A DNA stretch of 64,000 nucleotides from Hetaerina americana (lineage: Eukaryota > Arthropoda > Insecta > Odonata > Calopterygidae). Location of the stretch: contig JAKTNV010000077.1 of the NCBI GenBank assembly GCA_022747635.1, forward strand, positions 932,501 to 996,500. Direction: 5' to 3'. The notes under the pieces are model-generated. The model was given only the letters and a program-made list of their open reading frames with translations, was not told where the DNA came from and did not search any database. Both the position numbers and the translations under genes were made by a program. Positions 34,001-45,570 of this stretch are shown here, in pieces (positions within the stretch are counted from its first letter, which is position 1; each line of letters begins with the position of its first letter).

Positions 34001-37000
34001 TTCAGTTTAGTTCTTTTCAGTTAAGTTCAGTTCTTTTCAGTTCATTTTAGATCATTTTATTTCATTACAGTTCATTTTCATTAATTTCAGGGCATTTTAG
34101 ATCAGTTTCGTTCCGTTCAGTTATGTTCATTTGAGTTCAGTTCAGTTCAGTTCTCTTTATTTCAGTTCAATTCCGTTTAGTTCACCTCATTTATTTCATT
34201 CCGTTCATTTCAGTAACGTTTCACCTGGTTCCGTTCATTTCCGTTCCGATCAGTTCAGTTCCAATTAGTTTTGTTCAGTTCATATCAATTTCATTCAGCT
34301 CAGTACGGTCTGCTCAAATAGGTTGAAATTAGTTCAGTTCAGCTCATTTCACTTTAGATAAATTCGGTTTATTTAAGGTTTTTTTCATTAAAGCTTAGTT
34401 CATGTTAACTCAGGTGATTTAAGCTCAGTAACGTTTAGTTCATTTCAATTCAGTTAAGTTTTTTTCAGTTTTTTTAGGTTAAGTTCAGTTCAGTTGATTT
34501 TAGTTCAGTTACTTTCTGTATTCTTCAGTTCATGTCAGTTCAGTTTAATACAGATAATTCCAGTTTAGTTCAGTTCAATTAATTCCAGTTTAGTTCAACT
34601 TAATTCTGTTAACTTAGATCCGTTAAGTTCAGTTTATTTCAGTCCCTCTGAACTCAGTTCAGTTCAGGTTAATTTTGTTCCGTTCCATCCCAAATATTTC
34701 TTTTTTCAAGTTTCATCAGTGTCATGCAGTTCATTTCCGTTCCCTTAAGTTCCGTTCACTTCTGTTCCGTTTAGGTCAGTTCCTATCAGTTCTAGTTAAC
34801 CCCAGTTCCGATTAGTTCAGTTCAAGTCAGGTCAGTATATTTCCATTTAATTCAGTGCCATTTAGTTCAGTTCTTATTTCCGTTCCGTTATGTTCCGTTC
34901 CGATCAGTTCAGGTTTAACCGTCCGTTCGTTTGGTCGTTAGGTGTAGTTCAGTTCCGTTTTGTTCAGTTCGTTTCAGGTCATTTCATTACGGTTTAGTTC
35001 CGTTAAAGTCGGTTCAGTTCATTTTACCTTAGTTCAATTCAGTTAATTTTAAAGCATCTTAGTTCAGTTTAGTTATGTCTATTTCAGTTCATTTCAATTC
35101 CGTAAATTTAGGTTTACTTCAAGAAATTTCAATTCACTTAAGGTCAGATCAGTTCTATCAGGTAAATGAAGTTCAGTTCAGATCTGTTCATTTCAGTTAC
35201 TTCAGCTTAGGATAGTTCAGTTCCGTTAAGCAAAGTTACTTTACGTTACGTTTTGTTCAGTTTGGTTCCGTTTTTTCCGCTAAGGTCAGTTCAGATCAGT
35301 TTCGTTCGGTTTTGTTCAGTTGAGCTCAGTTCAGTTAACTTAAGTTCAGTTAAGTTTACTTCATTTCATATCATTTTAGGTAAATTCAAGCCAGTTCAGT
35401 TCAGTTCGATTTAACCAGTTTGAGTATTGTTAAGTTGAGTTCAGTTCAGTTATTTTCCTAGCAGTTCCATTTTGATCAATTTATTGCATATCATATCCGT
35501 TCACTTTTTTCATTTCAGATCCGTTTAATTCAGTTCAGTTCTGTTCCGTTTTGTTTAGTTCCCTTCACTTCCGTTTTGTTTCATTCAGTTCAGTTCATTC
35601 CGTGCAGTTCTGTTCAGGTCAGTTCAATTCAGTTTAGTTCTATAAGTTCAGTTTTGCTCATTTTAGTTACTTTCTGTTGACTTTCGTTTTTTTAGTTAAG
35701 TTCCGTTTAATTTAATTCCGTTTTGTTCAGTTTATTCATATTCTTTCAGTTCTGTTTATATCAGTTCAGTTCATTTCACTTCATTTTACAACAGTAGAGT
35801 TTAGTTCAGTTCATTTTAGTTTAGTTCAGTTAACTTCAGTTCAGTTCAAATCATTTCAATTCCTATCAGTTCCGTTTTTGGAGTTTCGTCTGTTCCATTC
35901 ATCTCACTTCCGTTTTAATAAGATCCGATCTGGTTTTGTCCGTTCATTTTAGTTCCTTCCAGTTCCGTTCTGTTCAGTTAAGTTCCTTCCAGTGAACATC
36001 ATAGCATTTCATTTCAGTACAGTTCAGTGCAATTCACTTCAGTTCAGTTGAATTACTTTCAGTTAAGGCCTGTTCCATTCAGTTCATTTCAGTTTACTTC
36101 AGTTCTGTTATTGAACTTCAGTCCACTGGTATAGTGGACTTAAGTTCAATTCAATTGAGCTTCATTCAGTTTCGTAAGGTTCAGTTCAGTTCAGTTTAGT
36201 TCATTTTGGTCACGTTCAGAGCAGTTCAGTTTCTTTCCGTCTTTTCCTTTCCGTTCAGTTTAGGTAAGTTCTGTTCGGTTTCATTTATTTTAGTTTAGTT
36301 AAGTTTAGTTTAGTTTAGTTTAGTTTAGTTTAGTTTTGTGAAGATCAGTTCTGTTCCATTCAGGTATGTTCAGTTAATTTTCGGTTAAAATCAGTTAAGT
36401 TCATTTTTGTTACGTTATACTCAGTTCCGATCTGTTCCGTTCAGTTCAGTTCAGTTCCGTTCAGTTCCATTTGGTTATGTTTAGTTCAGATCACTTCATT
36501 GCAATTCATTTCCGTTAATTTTACTTTATTGAAGTTCATTTTATTGACTTTATTTTATTTCAATTGAGTTCAAGTAAGTTGATTTTAGTTTAGTTCAGAT
36601 AAGTTCAGCATAGTTGAGTTACGTTTGGTTCAATTCAGTATATATATTTTCTGTTCCGTTCAGTAATTTTACTAGTATTATTTTACTTTTGTTCCGTTCC
36701 GTTAAGTGCCATTCAGATTAATTCTAATAAGTTCCGTTCCATTCAGTTAAGTTACGTTTAGTTGAGCTCAGTTTAGGTACGTTTAGTTCATTTCAGTTCA
36801 GTTTAGTTCAGTTCCGTTCAAATCACTTCCGATCATTCAGTTTAGTTTTTCAGTTCATTTCAGTCCCACTCAGTTGCGTTCAGTTCAGTTCCTTCAGTTC
36901 CGTTTAATTCATCCTAGTCCCGCTCAGTTCAGTTCAGGTCATTGCAGTTCAGTTCTTTTTATTTCCGTTCCGTTTTATTTAGTTCACTTTTCTTCAAATC

Positions 37001-37159
37001 CATTTAGCTAAATTCCTTTCAGTTCAGTTCTGTTCCGATCCTTGCAATGCAGTTCAGTTCACTTCATTACAGTTTAGTTGCATTCAGTTAAGTACAGTTT
37101 TGTTAAGTGCAGGTCTTAAAGCTCATTTTATATCAGTTCATTTTAGGGGAATGCAGTTT
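31037..37159 (+). repeat. Pentanucleotide satellite, segment 3
   Basis: Recurring blocks show higher-order structure. The passage TTCCTATCAGTT...CTCACTTCCGTTTTAAT occurs near 33100 and 35860, with a weaker copy near 38825. A related block near 32480 recurs near 33430 and 36215. Six consecutive perfect GTTTA units lie at 36303-36332, a small homogenised patch. A short hairpin, GTCCACT/AGTGGAC, lies near 36122-36140. Confidence 0.93.
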
Positions 37160-37295
37160 ATCCATGCTCAAAAAAAAAAGACTTGTACTTTTCCACAGAA
37201 TTATGGAAAAAAAAGTTTTTTTTTCTTTTAAGTATGGCTATTAAATACTTCCATGTAGTGAAGCCTGAAAGAATATAATAGATTCCACCAGTTTA
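37160..37295. mobile_element. Decayed relative of the 27.4-kb foldback element
   Basis: An A-rich inverted repeat (AAAAAGACTTGTACTTTTCCA against TGGAAAAAAAAGTTTTT...CTTTT) has a small centre and is followed by TAGTGAAGCCTGAAAG. That tail matches the tail of the 27442-27650 element, and the arms match its outer stem. The hammerhead-bearing inner part is absent, so this is an internally shortened copy. Confidence 0.55.
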
Positions 37296-40200
37296 GTTAT
37301 TTCAGTCTAATTAAGCTAATTTTAGTTTAGGTCATTTTAGGTTTTTTGAAGCATTTCAGTTTAGCTGAATTTTTTACCGTTCGTTTGAATCAGTTGAGTT
37401 AAGTTCAGTTCATTTCAGTTAACTTAAGTTTAGTTCATTTTTTTAGTTTAGTTCAGTTCCGGTCAGTTTAGGTAGGTTAAATTCAGTTCCGTTCAGTTCC
37501 ATTCAGCTAGGTTCAATTCTGTTTATTTCAGTTTAGTTCAACATAGTTCTGTTCAGTTAAGTTTCACCTGGTTCAGGTTAGTTAATTTCAGTGTAGTTTA
37601 GTTCAGTTCCATTCTGTTCAGTTTAGTTCAGTTCCGTTCAAATCAGTTCAATTCCAATCAGTTCTTTTTTGTCAGTCCCGTAAGTTCTATTCAGTTCACT
37701 TCCTTTCAAATCAGCTTCGTTCAGTTTAATTCCTTTCAGCTCCGTTTACTTCAGGTCCTTTTGGTTCACCAAGTTTCGTTCCATTAAGTTTAGTTCCGCT
37801 CGGTTCCGTTCAGTTTTGTTCAGTTACGTTCAGTTCAGTGTAGTGGATTTAATTTCCATTCCGCTTAGTTCAGTTCCGTTTAGTTCAGAACGGTTCAGTT
37901 TCGTTGAGTACAGCCCAGTTCCCTTCCGTTTTTTTCCCGTTCCGTTCAATTTAATTTAATTCCGTTCCGTTCCATTCAGTTCCATTAAGGTCAATGCAGA
38001 TAGGTTCCGTTCTGTTCAGTTAGTTTTCAGTTCAGTTTAGGTATGTTAGTCAAGTTCAGTTAAGTTTAATTTAGTTCCGTTCAAATCAGTTAAATTCCGG
38101 TTAGTTCAGTTTTCAGTTCTGTCAGTTCCACTCATTTCAAATCTGTTCCGTTTAGTTTTTTCCCATTTAATTTTGTACCCTTAGTTCCGTTCAGTGCAAT
38201 TCCGTTCACTTCAGCTCCATTTAATGTAGTTCAATTCAATAAATTTCAGTAAAGATAAGTTAAGCTCAGTTCAGTTTTGTTTAATTTCGTATAGTTTTGT
38301 TCAGATTATATAATTTAAGTTGATTTCAGTTTAGTTCAACTACTCATATTTAAGTTCAGTTAAGTTTAGTTAAGTACTGCTCTATTCAGTTCCGTTTCGT
38401 TAATTTTAGTTCAGTGCAACTTATTTCCGTTCAGTTTAGTTCCGTTCAGTCAAATCAGTTAAATGAAGTTCAGTTCAGTTCATTTCACTCTAGTTAAATT
38501 CAGTTCTCTCTTTTTGCTTTTATTTAACTTTAGTTCCACTCAGGTCACTTGATTTAATTTCAGTTCAGTGCACAGCCGTTCTGATCAGCTCACTTCCTAT
38601 CAATGCGGTTAGGTTAAGTAAAGTTCAGTTCAGTACAGTAGGTCCATTTCAGTTCCGTTCAGCATAGAACAGTTCCGTTCAGCTCGGTTACATCCCGTTC
38701 AATTCAGTTTTGTGCAGCCCTCTTTGGTTTAGTTAATTTCCGTTTAGTTCATGTTAGTTAATTTCATTCCCGTTTTGATCAGTTTACTTCAGTTTAGTTC
38801 AACTTCATTCAAATTAGCTCAATTCCTATCAGTTTCTTTTTTTGAGTTCCGTCAGTTCCATGGAGCTCATATCCGTATTCATTAGTTGTGTTGTGTTTTG
38901 GTCCGTTCCGATTTGTTCTGTTTAGTTCCGTTCCTTCCAGTTCCATTCAGTTCAGTTCAGTTTAGATCAGGTTCGTTCAGTTCAGTGCAGTTGAGTTATT
39001 TCAATCCAGCATAGTTCACTTTCGTTTAGTCCAGTACTTTTCAGTGTAGGGCCGTTCAGTCCTGTTCAGGAAAGGCCAGTTCCTTTCCGTTATGTTCCGT
39101 TCCTTTAGGTTTATTTAAATTTCGTTCCATCTAGTTCCGTTGAATTTAGTTTATATCAGTTTTGTTCCTTTCCGCTGCGTTCATTTAAGTTTGGTTGAGT
39201 AAAGTTTAGTTCAGATCAGTTCTTTCAGTTCAGCTAAGGTATCTTTAGTTCCGTTCAGTTCATTGCAGTTAATTTCACTTTAGTTCAGTGCATTTCATTT
39301 ATTTCATTTTACTTTTGGTTAGTTCAGGTCAATTGATATAAGTTCAGTTCAGTTCCGTTTAGTTAAGTTCAGTTAATTTCCAAATATGTTTAATATAGTT
39401 TATCTTGTAAAGTTCAGTTTACTTTAGTTCCGTTTAGTTCATTCCTGTTAATTTTGCTTAGTTTCAGTGCATTTCATTTCATCTTACCTTAGGTTAGTTC
39501 ATGTAAACTGATTTATTAGTTCAGTTAAATTTAATTCCTCTCAGTTCTGTTAAGTTCATTTTAGTTCAGTTGAGTTCAGTACAGTTCGGTTCAAAATACT
39601 TTTGTTTGGTTCAGTTGACCTCGTTGTCATTCAGTTGAAATATATACATTCGGGTTCAGTTCAGTTAATTTTTTTGTAGTTAAGTTTAGTTAATTTCATT
39701 TAATTTTATTTTAGTATAGCTAAGTATACGTCATTTGTTTCCAATTCAGTTCAGCTCAGTTAAGTTCAGTTAAGTTGATAAAGGTTCACTTAAGTTCAGT
39801 TCCTTTCGGTGTAGTTCAGTTCATTATTGTTTAGTACAGCACAGTAAAGTTCATTTCAGCTCTGTTCGGTTCACTTGAGATCCGTTCAGTTAAGTTCACT
39901 TCTTCTTAGTTATGTTTAGTTCCATTCAGCTAATTTCAGTTTAGTAGCGTCTATTTCAGTATAGTTCAACCCATTTCTGTTCCGTTCAGTTTATTTCAGT
40001 TGAGTTCGGTCTTTCCCGTTCTGTTCAGTTAAGTTCAAGTCAGCTTAGTTCGGTTCTTTTCAAATTAATTCATTTCAGATGAGTTTTGTTTTTTCAAATA
40101 CGTTAGTTTTATTCAATTTACCTCCGTTCCTTTCATTTCCGCTCAGTTATGTTCCGTTTAGTTCAGTTCCGTCCCGTTCAGTTTCGTTCTACTCCGTTCA

Positions 40201-43200
40201 GGTAAGTTCCGTTTAGTTCAGTTCCGTTCAGTTCAAATCCATTTAGTTAAGTTCAGTTGAATTAATTTCAGTTAAGAGAAGTTAAGTTCAGTTCAGTTGA
40301 GTTTAGATCAGTTAAGTTGAGTTCATTTTATTTACTTTTATTTAACTTAAGTTCCAATCAGGTCTTTTGCTTTAAGTTTAGTTAAACTCCGTGCCATTCA
40401 GGTAAGCTCAGTTGCTTTTTGTGTAGTTCAGTTTTTTTAAGTTCGGTTCAGTACATTACAGTTCGGTTCACTTTATATAGGTTCATGTCAGTTTTTTCAG
40501 TCCCGTTCAGTTCAGTTAAGATCTGTTCCATTCAGTTGAGTTACATTCCTATAATATTTGATATTGAGTTAAATCAGTTCCATTCGGCTAATTTCCGTTT
40601 TAAATAGTTCCATTCAGTTTTGTTCCGTTCAGTTGAATTCCTTCTAGTTGCGTTCAGCTCATTTCAGTTATTTTCGATGGTCATCATTTAGGTCTTTTTT
40701 GTTCAGTTTAGTATAATATAGAGCAGTTGAGTTCAGTTCCAACCATTTTCGTTAGGTCCAGTTAACTTCAGTTCTATTCAGTTCAAATCAATTTCGTTCA
40801 GTTCAGTTCATTTCTTTTAAGTTATGTATAGTCAATTTTATTTTATTTTATTTTGTTTATGAATAGCTCAGTTCGGTTGAGTTTTGTTCAATTCAGTTAA
40901 GTTAAGTTAATTTCAGTGTAGCTCAGTTCATTTCTGTTAAGAAGAGCAGAGTAGTTCATTTTAGATCAGTTCGGTTGATTTTTGTTCCGTTCGGTTAGTT
41001 TCAGTTTAGTTCAGTTTATTTCAGTGCTATTCTGCGAAGTTCAGTTTAGTTTAGTTCGTTTCAGTTCATATCGTTTCAGTTCTGTTCCGTTTTGTTGAGT
41101 TTAGATCATCTTAGTTGGGTTCTGGTGAAATTAGTTCGATATCGATCAGTTCGATTTTTCAGTTCTGGTAGATCCATTCAATTCACCTCATTTCCATTAA
41201 GTTCCTTTCCGTTTTGTTCCTTTTAGTTCAGTTCTGTTGTGTTTCGTTCAGGTCAGTTCCGTTCAGTTAAGTTCTATTTCGTTCAGTTCCGTTTTTTTCA
41301 ATTTTGTTCAGTTATGATCAGTCCAGTTTAGATCAGTTAACTTCAGTTTCATTCAGGTTATTCAGTTTAAGTTGAACCTAGTTCAGTTCAAATCCTTTCA
41401 TTCTAGTCCAGTTTAGTTTATTTTAATTCTGCTAAGTTCTATTCAGTTCAGTTCAGTGCAATTGAGTTCAATTAAGTTTTTTTCCATTCTATTCCACTTA
41501 GTGCAATACCTTTCAGTTCCATTTGTCACGATCATTGAGTTCTTGTTAAGTTCAGGTTCGTTTCGTTCTAGTCCGTTCAGATTTCTTGTCTTCAGTTAAG
41601 TTTGTTAAGTTTTTTTTTCTTCAGTTCCGAGCAGTTAAGTATCGTTTAATTTAGTTCAGTGACTTTCAGGTCATATCCAAACAATCCAGTTCATTCAGTT
41701 TTGTTTTGTTCAGTTTAATTTTTTTCAGTTCCGGTTTTTCAGTTCCAGAAGTTCAGTTTGGAGTTAAGTACCGTTCTGTTCTCCACCGTCCAGTTCTGTT
41801 CTGTTTAATTCAGTTCCTTTCATTTCCGTTCAGTGAAATTCATTTCAGTACAGTTTAGGTTAGTTTGTCATCTCAGTCCCATTCAGTTTAAGTTAGCTCC
41901 GTTCAGTTCCTTTTATTTAAATTCATATCGGTTTACTTTAGCAGAATTCATTTCCCATTCTTTCAGTTCTGTTCGTTTCAGTTCAGTTCTGTTCACTGCC
42001 GTGCAGCTCAATTTACTTCAGTGCAGTTTAGGTAAGCTAAAGTCATTTTAAGTTCAGTTAAGTTTAAGTCAGTTCCGTTCAGTTCCGTTTATTGAAGTAA
42101 ATATTGGTGTACTACGGTAGAGTTAAGTTCCGTTCCGTTCAGCTCACTTCAGTTCCGTTCAGTTTTGAGTTCAGTTCCATTCCGTATCGTTCAGGTCAGT
42201 TCCATTAAGTTCTTTTCACTCTTGTTTGAGTCTGTTCAGTTCCGTTCAATTCAGTATTCTTCAGTTTATATCAGTTCAGTTCGGTTCAATTTAGTTGATT
42301 TCAGGTCGTTTCATTTTGTATCAGTTTAATTCATTTGATCTCATTCTACTTCAGTTCAGTTCAAGTCAGTTGATTTCAGTTAATTTCAGTTTAGTTACCT
42401 TTAGTTCTATACAGTTCAGTTTAGTTTAGTTCCTTTTCCTTCTGCCTAGTTCATTTCCACTCAGTTCACTTCAGTTCAAAACAGTTCATTCGCTTCAGTT
42501 CAGTTCTTTTCCGTTCAGTTCAAATCAGATGAGTGTATTTCGAATCAGTTCATTTAAAATTTCTTATGTTTAGTAACTTTCATTTCATTTCGTTTCAGTT
42601 TCGATCGGTTCAGGTCAGTTTATTTCATTCAGTTCAATTGGGTTTAGTTTAGTTTAGATCCATTTAGTTTAGTTTGTAAGTCCATTGAAGTTGTGTTCAG
42701 TGCATTTCAGTTAAGTTCAGCGTAGTTTAGTTCAGGTTAGTTTAGTTCGGTTCAATTTAGTTTCGTTCAGTTAAGTTCAGCTCAGTTCAGCTCAGTTCTG
42801 TTTCATTCAGTTGAGTTTAACCCAGGTCCGTGCAGATACGTTCAGTTCAATTCAGTTAGGTTCAGTTCTTCTCGTTCAATGAAGTACAGTTCCATTCAAA
42901 TCCGTACAATTCCGAGCAGTTCCGATTATTTTAGTTCTTTCAGTTGCATTCAGTTCAATTCCGTTCCGTTCAGTTTTTTCCGATAAGTTCAGTTCCTTTC
43001 AGTTCATTTCAGTTCCAGTTAATTTCATTTCATTTCACTTAAAATATTTCAGTGAATATGAGCTAAATGCAGTGCAGTTCTGTTCAGTACAGTTCCTTTC
43101 AGTTCCGATAAGTTCCGTTCAGTTCAGTAAAGTTTATTATATTTCCGCACAGTAAAGTGCATTTTAGTTAACTTACGTTAAGCTTAGTTCAGTTTTGCTT

Positions 43201-43621
43201 GGTTCAGTTCAGTTCAGTTCAGTTTAGGTAAGTTCAGTTCCGTTCAGTACAGTTTAGTTACCTTTCGTAGTCTTCCGTTTCGTTCAATTTAATTCATATC
43301 CGTTCTGTTCCATTTGGCTCCATTCAGTTTAATTCAGATCAGTTCCGTTCACTTTATTTAAGTTATGTTAAATTTAGTTAAGGTATATTTGCTATTTTTC
43401 AGTTCAGTTTCGTTTAAGTCCGTTCAAATTAGTTATGTTCAAATCAGTTCAGTTTTGTTCTTTTCACTTCAGATGAGTTTAGTTCAGTTCAAATCTGATC
43501 AGTTCAAATTTGATCAGTTCAAATCAGTTCAGTTCTGTTCCGTTTAGTTCGGTTTGCGTTAGTTTATGTCGTCTTAGTACACTGCAGATCAGTTCAGTTC
43601 AGATTAGTTCAGTACAATTTC
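37296..43621 (+). repeat. Pentanucleotide satellite, segment 4
   Basis: From 42982 to 43621 I counted 128 consecutive pentamers in one register with no insertion or deletion, despite heavy substitution. The register is broken just before this by a 4-base unit at 42978-42981. Position 2 is nearly always T and positions 4-5 vary most (CA, CC, TA, AA). Confidence 0.95.
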
Positions 43622-45570
43622 AAGAGCCAAAGAAAGTTTTCTACCGAAGATAATCGGGATAGATAATGATATTAAATTTTACAAGTACCATCGGAGGAGG
43701 AAAGGCAACAGGGAAAATATTACAGCTTTAAAAAAAGAAGATGGAACAGTAATCGTTGGTGATGAGGGAAAGGCTACTGCGTTTAATACTTGGTATGCAT
43801 GTGTATTTAAAGTTATGATAAATAAAATGATTCTGTGGATTCATCTCTGAGTCAACAAGGAGGCGAAAAAATATTAAATACCATAAGTTTTAAAACGACG
43901 AGCGAGGGAATTTATAAAAAAATTATGAAAATGAGGGCAAATAAAACAAAAGGGCCAGATGGTATCTCAATTGACTTGCTTAAATTGGGTGGTAGTGTAG
44001 TTTCGAATTATATAAATCATTTATTCAATGTTACGTTAAACAATAATGCCCTGCCAAATGCTTGGAAGGAGGCATACGTTACGCCAATGTTCAAAGAAGG
44101 AGCTAAGGCACTAGTTGATAATTATTGACCGGTAGGCTTGACAACAGTTTAATGAAAGCTTTTAGAAAAGATAAAGACTGATTATCTCTGGGATTGTGGG
44201 GCAGTTAGAATTGGTGTCATAGTCTCCAATACAGTTTGAGAAAAGACCACTCTTGCGAAACTAAGTTATTAGGGTTCTGCAAAGAGATGTTCGACTCTAG
44301 GGATGCGGGAATAGAGGTGGATGCTATCATAGTCGACCTGTCAAAAGTCTTTGATAAAGTTGACCACGATCGCTTAATGCTTAAGATGGGCAAATTGCCA
44401 CTAAACAAAGCTGGAAGAGTAATTTCTTGGGTCAGAAGTTAAACGAACACAAAGGGTCAAATTAGGTGAAGTGTATTCTGAAAAAAACCAAGGTTAACAT
44501 CGGGAGTCCCACAAGGTAGCGTACTTGGCCCGCTCTTGTTTTTAATAAATATAAATGATCTCCCAATAAATATTAATTCTCAGATAAGACTTTTTGCAGA
44601 CGACTGTATTATCTACAGGAAAGTCGAAAATGATAGGGACCGTGACTAACTTTAAAGGGACATTAATAAAATGGCAGATTGGGTGACAAAAAATGGGATA
44701 AATATTAATGTAAGCAAATGCAAATCCATCACTTTCGGCAATACGGCATATGGAAACAATAGGGAATATAAATTCTCAGAAATCATCATTCCTAGAAGTG
44801 ATACTTGCAAATACTTAGGTGTATATTGAACTAAGGACTTAGGGTGGGGGCTAATTGTGCAGTAAATTTATAAAAAAGCTTTCAAAACTCTTCATAATGC
44901 AATGAGAAAACTCAAAGAAGGCGTTAGAGCAACCAAGCAGAAGGCTTATCAGACCCTAGTAAGACCAATTTTAGAGTAACTTTCTCTTGTATGGGACCCT
45001 CATGAAGAAGGTCATATTTAAAAACTTGAAATGGTGCAAAGAATGGCTGCCTGATATGTCCTGGGGAAGCATAGGAGGATGGGTCTGACATGCTAGAAGC
45101 GCTGGGCTGGGAACCATTGCAAACTAGAAGGAAAGTAAGCACACTTTGTGGAATGTTCCGAATTATGAAGGGGGAGAAAGTATAGGCAGATCTTAGGAAA
45201 GAGGCGGGGAACCCAAATTTTATAGGCAGAAATGATCACAAATTTAAGGTAAAATGCCGGACACAGAGAACAAATAAAGAAAATTTTCAACAGAGTGTAT
45301 ACTTTTAAGAATAGATGTAAGGCATGTATGTAATAATTTGATTGATGTGTGGTGTATTGTATTATATGTAATAACTTCATTTTTTTTAAATTTATACATT
45401 TTTTCTTGCTGATTAATAGCTGTAAATGGGAACGGGATTCCCTTGTTATGTTAAAGAGATTTGAGTTTCGAAATCTGATTATATCTATTATCTTTTGCAA
45501 TTATTTGGGACCTGTGTACCACCTGACAATGTCTATCAGCACATGTGTATTTTTAATAACAATAATAAAA
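43622..45570 (+). mobile_element. LINE remnant C inside the satellite, opposite orientation to B and D
   Basis: This is 1.95 kb of the same family as B and D. In order: a pre-RT segment (43622-43800), KGPDGISIDLLKLGG near 43955, IIVDLSKVFDKVDHDRLMLKM near 44325 (motif A), [20 protein letters not shown] near 44505 (motif B), an intact FADD at 44593-44604 (motif C), KYLGVY near 44810, and a thumb region to about 45060. A 3' UTR follows, ending in an AATAACAATAATAAAA tail. Frameshifts and stops between blocks make it inactive. Its 5' junction differs from B and D, so it inserted independently. Confidence 0.9.
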
